Source of the DNA: DASXVU01 sp963732855 | Lineage (GTDB): Archaea > Thermoplasmatota > Thermoplasmata > Methanomassiliicoccales > UBA472 | Direction: 5' to 3' | Assembly: GCA_963732855.1 (NCBI GenBank) | Contig: CAVTBB010000003.1 | Span: 558,001-622,000, forward strand | DNA: 64,000 nucleotides | Shown here: positions 36,347 through 44,047 of the stretch, one piece after another | Layout of the letters: every line of letters starts with the position of its first letter | How positions within the stretch are numbered: position 1 is the stretch's first letter | Made by a program: the position numbers and the translations under genes | The notes under the pieces: model-generated | Seen by the model: the letters and a program-made list of their open reading frames with translations, nothing else | Database searches by the model: none | What the model was told of the DNA's origin: nothing

Positions 36347-37411
36347 TTATCTTCTGCCCTTTCGATCGCTGTTCCATCTGGGTCTCGGCGCTGGTGCACG
36401 CTTGGGCGGGTTCGGGTACTTTTTCTGTACCTCTTCGACACGAAGTTCCATCTGTTTCTTTAGCTTGTCGCCGATGAAATCTCCCTTGTAGAAGTCGACC
36501 TTGCAGGCGATGGAGATCTTGCCTCCCAACGAACGGGAGATCTTGCCCCGCTGCCAATATGGCGCCCGGTTAACCCAGGGATGTTGGAAGATGATGCCAT
36601 GCTTTGGCGGTCTCTTGCCGGAGCGGAGGTGCATGAACATGGCCTTCTCCGCACCGAGCAATTGGACCGTGCTGGCCGGTAGTTTCGTCAGCCGGGCCAG
36701 CCCCCCAGATAGGGAGATCAATCTGGCCGCCAGGTTCGCAGATAGCAATGCGGTCATGTTCGGGGCTACCTTCTGCATACCCTCGGAGATGTAGTGATCA
36801 AGGTCCGACTTGCGCTGGTATAGTTCGTACAATGTCCCAGCCACCGAGCGGATGATGCCTATGTCCTCTTCCGCCATTTCCGAACCGACGGATTCTAGCT
36901 CCAACTGGAGGACCTCCAGTACCTTGTCCCTGTCACCATACTTGGAGATGAGCTCCACGTACCGCTCGTCCAGTGCGTAGTCGGAGAGCTCCGGGAAGTG
37001 CAAGCCATACCATTCGTGCATGCGCTCGTTCATCAGGTTGATGGTCTCGATGATGTCGTCCTGGGCGCGGATCGCTTGAGCGATGCATTTATCCTCGCTC
37101 AGTGGCTCGCGGGTGCGGACCTTGCCCAGCTCGACCATGACCTTCTGCATGAAGCCTGGCTCAATGCCATAGGCATCAGGGCGAATGAACGATGAATCGA
37201 AAACAGTCGGCTTGCCCAACTTCTTCAGCCTTACATCGGCCACCTTCATACGCCGGACGGCGAGACCGCGCTCCTCCGGTAGTATCTCTCCTTTCTGGAT
37301 CGCGGCGAGCTTCTTCGCCACCGATTTCGGGTCTTTGTCGAACAGCTGGAACTTCCTGACTGTCTCATCCTCGCACAGAAAGACGCCGAACCATTTGGTG
37401 ACGAGTATCAT
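36347..37411 (-). CDS. nop5: Nop5 (Nop56/58) C/D box sRNP core protein
   Basis: Scaffold of the box C/D ribonucleoprotein that guides 2'-O-methylation of rRNA and tRNA; it binds fibrillarin and L7Ae. 354 residues: an N-terminal domain (1-115), a coiled coil, and the NOP domain, where GMQKVAPNMTALLSANLAARLISLSGGL and GAEKAMFMHLRSGKRPPKHGIIF are diagnostic. A basic, proline-rich tail (RAPAPRPRW) ends the protein. The fibrillarin gene, usually adjacent in archaea, is here 9 kb away at 46360-47037. The gene is on the same strand as aIF5A. Confidence 0.93.
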   Translation of the reverse strand: MILVTKWFGVFLCEDETVRKFQLFDKDPKSVAKKLAAIQKGEILPEERGLAVRRMKVADVRLKKLGKPTVFDSSFIRPDAYGIEPGFMQKVMVELGKVRTREPLSEDKCIAQAIRAQDDIIETINLMNERMHEWYGLHFPELSDYALDERYVELISKYGDRDKVLEVLQLELESVGSEMAEEDIGIIRSVAGTLYELYQRKSDLDHYISEGMQKVAPNMTALLSANLAARLISLSGGLARLTKLPASTVQLLGAEKAMFMHLRSGKRPPKHGIIFQHPWVNRAPYWQRGKISRSLGGKISIACKVDFYKGDFIGDKLKKQMELRVEEVQKKYPNPPKRAPAPRPRWNSDRKGRR

Positions 37412-37455
37412 CGTGTTGTGAATGGAATAGGCTATTAATCTCTATTGCCACGGCG

Positions 37456-38077
37456 TTACTTTCTGAGTATGCGGCCGACCTCATCGAAGGGAAGCGGTGC
37501 AGCGCCTCCTATAGCATTGAGGTTGAATTGGAGCTGCGCCATGAACTCGAGCGTCTCCATGCGGTGGAAGGTCTCAGCCATGTTTCGGCCGACCGCGATC
37601 GCCCCATGCTTCTCCAGGAGGAACGAATCGGAGGTCTTCATGGCATCTGAGAGGGCCTGTGCGAGATCGTCCGTGCCAGGAGTGGCATACGGCACCAGCG
37701 GGACCTCCCGTCCCAACACCAACAGCCCTTCCGGTGTCAGGCCAGGCTGGATCGTGATGCCCTTGACTGCCAACGTGGTACAGTAGACCGGATGGGTGTG
37801 AATGACCGCGTTGATCTCCGGTCTTGCCTTATAGAAAGCGAGGTGGAACGGTGTCTCGATGGAGGGTTTGCCTCCGCTTAGGACCTTGCCATCGTTGAGG
37901 TCGATGAGCACCAATCGGTCCTCTTCCAGCATGCCCTTGCATGTGCTGGTGGGTGTGATCAGCATAGTTTCACCTTCGCCCCGGAGGCTGATGTTCCCCG
38001 CCGTGCCGACGGTCAATCCCTTCTGGTACAGAAGCTTCCCATAACTCGACTATCTCACGCCTCGCCGTCTCTATCAT
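37456..38077 (-). CDS. Class II aldolase/MtnB-like protein, frameshifted near the start
   Basis: Zn-dependent class II aldolase/adducin family enzyme. The main frame has GTAGNISLRGEGE, the metal His pair HTHPVY (about residue 92) and LLEKHGAIAVG with a third His. The natural N-terminus, MIETARREIVE from ATG 38077, is one frame away; deleting one T in GAGTTATGGG near 38047 joins it as YGKLLYQKGLTVG, for about 206 residues. Its ATG overlaps the stop of mtnA (ATGA). With MtnA it could cleave or dehydrate 5-methylthioribulose-1-phosphate or split 5-deoxyribulose-1-phosphate. Fuculose-phosphate aldolase activity is an alternative. Confidence 0.8.
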
Positions 38078-39081
38078 TTCAGCATCCTCCTGACCTTGCT
38101 TACCTCGCTGGGCTTGATGATCCCAATCTCGGTGATTATGCCAGTGACATACCTGTTCGGGGTCATGTCGAAGGACGGGTTCAAAGCCCTGCATCCTTCC
38201 GGTGCGATTCGGTGACCGTCGATCATCGTCACCTCGTCCTCTCCCCTGTCCTCAATCGGTATTTGTGTGCCGTCCTCGATGGAGAAATCGAATGTGGATA
38301 TCGGTGCAGCCGTGTAGAATGGAATGCCAAGCTCCTTTGCCAGGACCGCTTTTTCGTAAGTTCCGATCTTGTTCGCGAAATCACCATTCGCGGCGATCCG
38401 GTCCGCTCCCACAATGACAACGTCGACACCTTTCCTCATGAAATGTCCTGACGCCCCATCGGGGATGATGGCATGCGGTATGCCTTCGTTCAGTAGCTCG
38501 AAGGCCGTCAGCTTCATGCCCTGCAGGCGCGGCCTGGTCTCGGACACGTAGACAAACATCTTCTTGCCCATGTTCCAGGCCGCCCTCATCGGTGCCAATG
38601 CTGTTCCATAATCGACGGTGGCCAGCGCCCCTGCGTTGCAATGGGTCATAATGTTAGCGCCATCCCTGATGAGCGGTTCGCCGAACTCTCCGATCTTCCT
38701 GCATTTGTCCACAATGGCGTCAGCGTAGGACCTGGCCGCTTCCTCGGCGTCTCTTCCAGAACGGATGGCCTCCAGCATCGAGTCCACGGCATAGAAGAGG
38801 TCATGTGCGGTGGGTCGGGTCGCCTTCAACATCTTTGCGGCGTCCTCGATCCTCGTTCCATCTTTCGTCGCCAGCAGCATCCCGTACGCCGCTGCCACGC
38901 CGATCGCCGGTGCTCCCCGGACCGTCATGTCCTTGATGGAGGCCGCCACCTCGTAGCATCTGGTGAAATCGACCAGCTTGAACATGTTAGGTAATAGGCG
39001 CTGGTCGATCATGGTGACCTTCCCTGCATCATACCAGAGCGCCCTCATTTCCTGTGGCCGGCCTTCAACGGAGATTTTCAT
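38074..39081 (-). CDS. mtnA: S-methyl-5-thioribose-1-phosphate isomerase
   Basis: Aldose-ketose isomerase of methylthioadenosine salvage; in methanogens homologues also handle 5-deoxyribose-1-phosphate. About 335 residues from ATG 39081 (MKISVEGRPQ); the longer frame crosses the promoter. Family motifs are TVRGAPAIGVAAAYG (about 50-64), the catalytic Cys in THCNAGALAT and Asp in GADRIAANGDFANKIGT. It is divergent from the ArsR-V4R regulator and coupled to the class II aldolase gene. Methylthioadenosine is the by-product of spermidine synthase, which links the gene to the neighbouring agmatine genes. Confidence 0.92.
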   Translation of the reverse strand: MKISVEGRPQEMRALWYDAGKVTMIDQRLLPNMFKLVDFTRCYEVAASIKDMTVRGAPAIGVAAAYGMLLATKDGTRIEDAAKMLKATRPTAHDLFYAVDSMLEAIRSGRDAEEAARSYADAIVDKCRKIGEFGEPLIRDGANIMTHCNAGALATVDYGTALAPMRAAWNMGKKMFVYVSETRPRLQGMKLTAFELLNEGIPHAIIPDGASGHFMRKGVDVVIVGADRIAANGDFANKIGTYEKAVLAKELGIPFYTAAPISTFDFSIEDGTQIPIEDRGEDEVTMIDGHRIAPEGCRALNPSFDMTPNRYVTGIITEIGIIKPSEVSKVRRMLK

Positions 39082-39109
39082 TTTCCTCGCTTCAGTCAGA
39101 GTATAGGGG

Positions 39110-39118
39110 TTTAAAAAA
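39110..39118 (-). promoter_or_regulatory. TATA box for mtnA-aldolase
   Basis: TTTTTTAAA on the minus strand predicts a start site near 39087, six bases before the mtnA ATG. The divergent regulator promoter is about 85 bp away. Confidence 0.45.
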
Positions 39119-39197
39119 TGTAAGTATCCATTTGCACGATTGGTGCATATATTCAATATTTGGCGAACCAGCGATTGTTCGTCAAATCTCAATAACC

Positions 39198-39205
39198 TTT
39201 AATAA
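39198..39205 (+). promoter_or_regulatory. TATA box for the ArsR-V4R regulator
   Basis: TTTAATAA predicts initiation near 39228 and a leader of roughly 12 nt to ATG 39240. Confidence 0.45.
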
Positions 39206-39239
39206 TGGCCCATTACAATTTGTAGCTTGGGTTAAACTG

Positions 39240-39986
39240 ATGCCAAAGAAGGGTACGGACTTCGATGTTTATTCTACCAGCAGCGGTCTGAGGCAGATAT
39301 CGAACCCCGTTAGGCAAAAGATCCTGAGCGAATTACAGCGGAGGGATCTGAGCCTGAGCGAGATCGCGGTACTGACCGGGAAGGCTCAGTCCACCCTATC
39401 GGTGCACCTGGAGAAAATGGTCCAGGAGGGTCTGATCGGATTCCGCGACGATCCGCTGGATAATCGCCGGAAGATTTTCTATATCATATCTAAACCAATC
39501 GGTTCCTCGGTGGTCCCCAGGGAGGAGCTGAAGAAGGCCATAGGGAGCACTATCTCCCGTTCCATCGGAACACCCAGCGCGTTCCTAAAAGGGACCATAC
39601 GCTCCATCGTCATCGGCATGGAATCCATCGGGTTCAATATGGACCCAGTCCTGAAGGACATCGGTAAGCAGATCGGCACCGAACTGGCGAAGCAGTTCAA
39701 GGCGCTCAAGGTGGAAGACCTGATCACCGAGGTCAAACAATTCTATGGAACCCACGAGCTGGGTGAACTGGTGGTGTATTCACTCCATCCGGTGACGCTG
39801 ATCATCCGGGACGAATACGACTGTTCCAAGAACCCAGATGTGGGAAAGACCCTGTGCTTGCTCAATGAGGGCATACTGGAAGCGATATTCGAGGCCAAGC
39901 TGGGTATGCCTCTTCGGGTGGTCGAGAAGGATACCTTCGGAACTGGCTTCAACATGTGCAAATATGTCATTGAGCCGTCTTTGTGA
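39240..39986 (+). CDS. ArsR-type transcriptional regulator with V4R ligand domain
   Basis: 248 residues. The N-terminal winged helix (about 15-90) contains ISNPVRQKILSELQRRDLSL, a recognition helix AQSTLSVHLEKM, and a wing with NRRKIFYII. The C-terminal domain ends in LNEGILEAIFEAKLG and VEKDTFGTGFNMCKYVIEPS, the pattern of V4R (4-vinyl reductase) small-molecule domains, which often bind hydrophobic ligands or metals through a Cys. The gene is divergent from mtnA and convergent with aguA, overlapping it by 20 bp, so it is a candidate regulator of the surrounding polyamine genes. Its ligand is unknown. Confidence 0.8.
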   Translation: MPKKGTDFDVYSTSSGLRQISNPVRQKILSELQRRDLSLSEIAVLTGKAQSTLSVHLEKMVQEGLIGFRDDPLDNRRKIFYIISKPIGSSVVPREELKKAIGSTISRSIGTPSAFLKGTIRSIVIGMESIGFNMDPVLKDIGKQIGTELAKQFKALKVEDLITEVKQFYGTHELGELVVYSLHPVTLIIRDEYDCSKNPDVGKTLCLLNEGILEAIFEAKLGMPLRVVEKDTFGTGFNMCKYVIEPSL

Positions 39987-41058
39987 CGGCCGGGACCACC
40001 GGGGTGGCCGGTGCAGGCTCTTGCTGGGTGATGCAGTGGATGCCTCCGTAACCATACACCAGGTTGACCGCGTTGATCGGAACGATGTTCCTCTTGGGGA
40101 AGCACGACTTGAGGATGGAGATGGCCTCCTTATCGTGGCTGTCGTTGAACACCGGTAGCAAAATTGCGCTGTTCCCGATGTAGAAATTGGCATAGCTTGC
40201 CGGGAGCCACCTCTTCTCCTCCTCTAGCCACAGCGGCTTGGGCAAGGGCAGCTTCTCCACCTTCAATTTGCGTCCGGCCTGGTCTCTCGCCGACTTCAGT
40301 ATGTCCAGGTTCTTGCGTAGAATTTCTTCGTTCGTTCCCTTCTTGTAGGTTGTGAATGCGCAGAGCACATGGTCCGGAGAGACGAAACGGGCAAAATCAT
40401 CAACATGCCCATCGGTGTCGTCTCCGTCTATGCCTGACTTAAGCCAGATCATGTTGTTTGTGCCCAGGTACTGGTTCACCATGTCCTCGATCTCCAGCTT
40501 GGTCATCTTCGGGTTGCGGTTCTTGTTCAACAGGCATTGCTCAGTTGTGAGCACGGTTCCCATGCCGTTGACCTCAATGGAGCCGCCTTCCAGTACGATG
40601 TTCGGCCGGAAGACCATGCCGCCAGCCGCCTTTACCACTTCGTCACCGGTCTTGTCATCATAAAGAAGGTCGTCATATTTGCCGCCCCATGCGTTGAAGT
40701 GCCACTTGACCGCTGCGCGCTGTCCGCTCATCTTGTGCAGCAAAAAGGTCGGCCCATAGTCCCGGATCCAGACGTCGGAGCTGATGATCCGCATGATCTT
40801 GACCCGGCGCATGACCGCTCCGGCCTTCTCCACCTTCTCGGCGACCGTCTTTTCCGAGGCCTCGTCGTTCACAAGGATTTTTACTATCTCCCCTTCGGTC
40901 AGCGCCTTGACCATCTGGCAATAAGCGTCCTCGATCGACCCGATGATGTCCTTAGGGAAGGTGAGCGGGTTCTTCGGCCACGATATCCAGGTGGCTTCGT
41001 GCTTGGCCCATTCCGCTGGCATGGCATATCCTTGTGCTCTTGGCGTCTGTTCGCTCAT
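39967..41058 (-). CDS. aguA: Agmatine deiminase
   Basis: Converts agmatine to N-carbamoylputrescine and ammonia; a guanidine-modifying (GME) fold enzyme of 363 residues. Diagnostic motifs are AMPAEWAKHEATWISWP near the N-terminus, SSDVWIRDYGPTF, FNAWGGKYDD, LEGGSIEVNG, the catalytic His in DGHVDDFARFV and the nucleophilic Cys in GYGGIHCITQQEPA. The last 15 residues are a low-complexity tail encoded near the overlap with the regulator gene. The ATG overlaps the stop of aguB by four bases. Confidence 0.94.
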   Translation of the reverse strand: MSEQTPRAQGYAMPAEWAKHEATWISWPKNPLTFPKDIIGSIEDAYCQMVKALTEGEIVKILVNDEASEKTVAEKVEKAGAVMRRVKIMRIISSDVWIRDYGPTFLLHKMSGQRAAVKWHFNAWGGKYDDLLYDDKTGDEVVKAAGGMVFRPNIVLEGGSIEVNGMGTVLTTEQCLLNKNRNPKMTKLEIEDMVNQYLGTNNMIWLKSGIDGDDTDGHVDDFARFVSPDHVLCAFTTYKKGTNEEILRKNLDILKSARDQAGRKLKVEKLPLPKPLWLEEEKRWLPASYANFYIGNSAILLPVFNDSHDKEAISILKSCFPKRNIVPINAVNLVYGYGGIHCITQQEPAPATPVVPAVTKTAQ

Positions 41059-41948
41059 ATTGAACCGCTCCCTGAAAGGGTCTTCGACCCTTCCGTTATC
41101 TTGCCGTATTGCTCCGGTCGCCGGTTATGGAAGAACCGCCAGCCTTCCCTGACGTTCCTTCCGTGATCCAGATCGATGGTGGCAGTGACCACCTGCTCTC
41201 CCGCGCCGGCCCTGATCAACGTCTTCCCGAAGGCATCTATTACGAAGGAACCGCCCCAGAAGTCCATATTGTCCTCTGTCCCGGCTCGGTTGACCGCGGC
41301 GACCACCATTCCATTGGCAATGGCATGTCCGCGCATCACGTTCTCCCATGCCAGTTGCCAGTCGCCTTCCGCCTGCTCAACTCCGCGCACGGTGCCGATG
41401 GCGGTAGGGTAGAACACCATTTCCGCCCCCATCAGGGCGTTTATGCGCGCCGCCTCGGGAAACCACTGGTCATAGCATATGAGGGTGCCGATCTTTCCTC
41501 TCTCCGTATCATAGACCTTGAAGCCGAGGTCGCCAGGTGTGAAGTAGTGCTGCTCAAAGAAGTTCTCGTCGTGGGGAATATGGACCTTACGGTACTTGCC
41601 CAGGGTCTTTCCCTCTCGGTCAAAGGTGAGGCAGGTGTTGAACAGCCCCGCCTGGTCGCGCTCATAGATCGAACCGCCAACGACGATGATGCGGTTCTTC
41701 CTAGCGCTCTCAGACAGGCGTTCTGCAGTGTTCCCCGGGATGGGTTCGATAGGGACGCAGTCCATCTCGATCCGGTTCGGGTTCGAGTATTGGGCGAAGT
41801 ATGTGGATGTGAAGAGTTCCGGAAGACAGACGATGTCAGCGCCCATCCGTTTCGCCTCAGCGATCATCTCCACCGCACGATCGAGGTTCCTGGATGGTTC
41901 AGAATGCATCTCCATCTGTGCCAGCCCGAGCGTGACCATTTTGTTCAT
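41055..41948 (-). CDS. aguB: N-carbamoylputrescine amidohydrolase (nitrilase family)
   Basis: Hydrolyses N-carbamoylputrescine to putrescine, CO2 and ammonia. It is a carbon-nitrogen hydrolase of 297 residues with the Glu-Lys-Cys triad: Glu in CLPELFTSTYF, Lys in GKYRKVHIP and Cys in LICYDQWFPEAARI. The sequence HIPHDENFFEQHYFTPGDLG matches the carbamoylputrescine branch. ATG 41948 or 41939 could be used. It is first of the aguB-aguA operon, with an inverted repeat over its predicted start site. Confidence 0.92.
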   Translation of the reverse strand: MNKMVTLGLAQMEMHSEPSRNLDRAVEMIAEAKRMGADIVCLPELFTSTYFAQYSNPNRIEMDCVPIEPIPGNTAERLSESARKNRIIVVGGSIYERDQAGLFNTCLTFDREGKTLGKYRKVHIPHDENFFEQHYFTPGDLGFKVYDTERGKIGTLICYDQWFPEAARINALMGAEMVFYPTAIGTVRGVEQAEGDWQLAWENVMRGHAIANGMVVAAVNRAGTEDNMDFWGGSFVIDAFGKTLIRAGAGEQVVTATIDLDHGRNVREGWRFFHNRRPEQYGKITEGSKTLSGSGSI

Positions 41949-41960
41949 GAATTGCCTCGA

Positions 41961-41980
41961 GATATCGTAGCAACGATATC
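41961..41980 (-). repeat. Palindrome and direct repeat over the aguB start site
   Basis: GATATCGT (41961-41968) and ACGATATC (41973-41980) are an 8-bp perfect inverted repeat with a 4-base centre. In addition GATATCGTAGC occurs twice, at 41961-41971 and 41975-41985. The elements lie between the TATA box and the ATG, a usual place for an archaeal repressor site. Confidence 0.55.
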
Positions 41981-41986
41981 GTAGCG

Positions 41987-41995
41987 TTTATTTAT
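41987..41995 (-). promoter_or_regulatory. TATA box for aguB-aguA
   Basis: ATAAATAAA on the minus strand predicts initiation near 41964, inside the inverted repeat at 41961-41980, with a leader of about 16 nt. Confidence 0.5.
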
Positions 41996-42039
41996 TCTTT
42001 CGAGCGAGATGCATTGCAGAACAGATGAATAAGAAAGGA

Positions 42040-42137
42040 TGGTGGGCTCTCCCAGATTCGAACTGGGGATCTCCTCCGTTCAGATCCCTTTTTGGGGGAC
42101 TGTCAGGGAGACGTCATAACCGCTAGACCAAGAGCCC
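42040..42137 (-). tRNA. tRNA-Val(GAC) with a 22-nt intron and encoded CCA
   Basis: Reading down from 42137: acceptor GGGCTCT, D-arm with GGTTA loop, anticodon stem TCTCC, loop CTGACAC with anticodon GAC (42102-42104), stem GGAGG after the intron, a 5-base variable loop, T-arm CCCAG-TTCGAAT-CTGGG, acceptor AGAGCCC, discriminator A (42043) and CCA at 42042-42040. All stems pair, with one U-G in the anticodon stem. The loop is interrupted after position 37. A TATA-like element lies about 30 bp upstream at 42165-42174. Confidence 0.93.
42079..42100 (-). other. tRNA-Val intron
   Basis: A 22-base insert between positions 37 and 38 of the anticodon loop, the canonical archaeal site cut by the tRNA splicing endonuclease. 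Exact ends are set by restoring a 7-base loop and five stem pairs. Within the intron TCCC and GGGA can pair. Confidence 0.8.
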
Positions 42138-42617
42138 GGCTGGATTTCTCCGTAACACCTTCGATACTATATGCCTTTCGCTTCGGAATGTGACCAACCT
42201 CAGGAAAAATCCTATGGAGTGGGGTAGTAGGATGAAGACGAACGTCAATTCCATCAGCCGACGCGTCGAGCGCCCGGTCGTGGGGCACCACTTCATCTCC
42301 CTCCCCGACGCGAAAAAGCTGCCGATCTTATAAACTGAGAGAGCCAGGCCAATCAGACCCAAGATGTGTGAAGCGGCAACCCTCCTCTTAACCCCGGCCC
42401 TCTGCCGATGCCGGGGGAGAGCGCGATGAAGACCGGGACCATCAGGAGGACCGCTGGACCAGATTGATCAGGGTGGCTGCTGCCATCGACTTCCAATGGG
42501 TACCTGGTCTCCGCTTGACCTCCGATTCATATGTAGCTACCCCAAGCGGCACAGGACCACTATTCCCGCTCCGGCCCCCACGCCGTTCATCACATCGGTA
42601 AGGGTCATTGACACCAT
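42123..42617 (-). pseudogene. Broken small membrane protein
   Basis: Four consecutive minus-strand frames read as one protein: MTLTDVMNGVGAGAGIVVL from 42608 or 42617, then ATYESEVKRRPGTHWKSM, then VLLMVPVFIALSPGIGRGPG, then ASHILGLIGLALSVYKIGSFF and a further hydrophobic stretch (FVFILLPHSIGFFL). Each junction falls at a run of G and needs one added base. It would have about four membrane segments and 160 residues. The last frame runs into the tRNA promoter and gene, so the true end is unclear. No family is recognised. Confidence 0.45.
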
Positions 42618-42784
42618 GCATTCAAGGAGGCCTGTGCCCTCCCGGAATCAAGCCAATTACGGCCATCTCGGATCATGCCAGTCGTTATATGATTCAAACT
42701 GACAGTGAGCGTAATGACGGTTCACACCATCGGGTAGGCTAGGATGCTTTTATTAGGGGAAGGATTATGCGGATTGAGATAGCG

Positions 42785-43024
42785 ATGCCTGAAATACTTC
42801 TCTTCACCAAGCCCGGATGTCAGAAGTGCGATTACGTCAAGGCGAGGATACCGGACGGATTGGCTGTCGATGTCGTCGATACATCACAGGCAGAAGGCCT
42901 TGCGGAAGCGGCATATTACGAACTGTTGAACAAGCCAACTCCGGTCCTAGTTGTCGACGACGAGGTCGTCGAAGGCTCGATCAACATCATGAACAAGCTG
43001 AAGGCCCTGGCCGAACAAAGCTAA
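42785..43024 (+). CDS. Glutaredoxin/thioredoxin-like small redox protein
   Basis: About 79 residues from ATG 42785; an upstream ATG at 42767 is possible. The N-terminal strand EILLFTKPGCQKCDYVK carries a CxxC motif (Cys10 and Cys13), and a cis-Pro follows in NKPTPVLVVDDE, so the compact glutaredoxin-like fold is complete. It may reduce disulfides or carry electrons. A TATA-like TTTTATTA at 42747-42754 precedes it, and kae1 starts 35 bp downstream. Confidence 0.8.
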   Translation: MPEILLFTKPGCQKCDYVKARIPDGLAVDVVDTSQAEGLAEAAYYELLNKPTPVLVVDDEVVEGSINIMNKLKALAEQS

Positions 43025-43058
43025 AGTAGATATCCCAATCCGTTTCTCTCGTGCCTAG

Positions 43059-44042
43059 ATGATCGCTCTGGGGATAGAAGGCACCGCCCATACTTGCGGC
43101 GTCGGCATCGTCGACAATTCGGGCAACATTCTGGCCAATGAGATCGACATGTACAGGCCAGCCACTGGAGGGATCCATCCCCGAGAGGCGGCTAACCACC
43201 ATGCCGAGAAACTCGTGCCCATGGTCAAGACGGCCGTGGTAAAAGCTGGGATCTCCTTCAAGGACATCGACATCGTCACTTTTTCGCAAGGACCCGGTCT
43301 GGGGCCGTGTCTGAGGACAGTTGCCACTGGCGCAAGGGCGTTGGCGCTCACCCTGAACGTCCCCATCATTGGAGTGAATCATTGCATCGCCCATCTGGAG
43401 ATCGGCCGCATCAAGACCGCCGCCAAGGACCCGGTGCTGCTCTACGCATCGGGCGGCAACACCCAGGTCATCGCTTTCGCCAACGGCCGTTACCGCATAT
43501 TCGGTGAAACGCTCGATATTGGTATTGGGAACATGTTGGATAAGATGGGCCGCGAGATTGGATTAGGTTATTACGCCGGACCGAAGATCGAGAAGACCGC
43601 CATGGAGGGAAAGAAGCTCCTGGATCTGCCATATTCGGTGAAGGGCATGGACATGGCCTTTTCCGGCATCTTGACCGCGGCCCTCTGCCTGAAGGCCAAA
43701 GGGGAGACCCTAGAGGACATCTGCTTCTCCGTCCAGGAGACCACCTTCGCCATGCTCACCGAGGTCACGGAGAGGGCCATGGCTCACGTGGAGAAGAGCG
43801 AGGTGCTCCTGGGAGGCGGCGTGGTACAGAACAAGCGCCTGCAGGAGATGGTGGGCATGATGGCCAACGAGCGCGGGGCTAAAATGTTCGTTCCCGACCG
43901 ATTCCTATGCATGGACAATGGTGCGATGATCGCCTGGACGGGGCTGATCATGCAGCGAGGCGGGGTCCGCATGGACGTCAATGATACGATGATCAACCAA
44001 CGTTTCCGAACCGATGAGGTCGAAGCTTCTTGGAGAGACTAG
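43059..44042 (+). CDS. kae1: Kae1 (TsaD/Qri7 family), tRNA t6A synthesis
   Basis: Catalytic subunit of the KEOPS complex, transferring threonylcarbamoyl to A37 of ANN-decoding tRNAs. 327 residues of ASKHA fold. Metal-binding His residues are in EAANHHAEKL... NHCIAHLEIG (His about 107 and 111). The phosphate loops GIEGTAHTCGVG and YASGGNTQVIAF, and the C-terminal LLGGGVVQNKRLQEM and CMDNGAMIAWTG, are all present. Many euryarchaea have Kae1 fused to the kinase Bud32; here the protein stops after the Kae1 domain, so Bud32 must be elsewhere. Confidence 0.95.
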   Translation: MIALGIEGTAHTCGVGIVDNSGNILANEIDMYRPATGGIHPREAANHHAEKLVPMVKTAVVKAGISFKDIDIVTFSQGPGLGPCLRTVATGARALALTLNVPIIGVNHCIAHLEIGRIKTAAKDPVLLYASGGNTQVIAFANGRYRIFGETLDIGIGNMLDKMGREIGLGYYAGPKIEKTAMEGKKLLDLPYSVKGMDMAFSGILTAALCLKAKGETLEDICFSVQETTFAMLTEVTERAMAHVEKSEVLLGGGVVQNKRLQEMVGMMANERGAKMFVPDRFLCMDNGAMIAWTGLIMQRGGVRMDVNDTMINQRFRTDEVEASWRD

Positions 44043-44047
44043 AGGCA

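Noticed and set aside
36126..36557. 143-codon frame as a separate gene upstream of aIF5A
   Set aside because: Only its last part (MSWTQQEV... to EPC) is meaningful and belongs to aIF5A; the rest is a shadow of nop5.
42496..42702. 68-codon plus-strand frame between tRNA-Val and the redox protein
   Set aside because: Proline- and serine-rich reverse reading of the broken minus-strand membrane protein; no promoter or ribosome site.
43059..44042. Kae1-Bud32 fusion
   Set aside because: The protein ends after the Kae1 domain, and the convergent RecJ-like gene starts five bases later.
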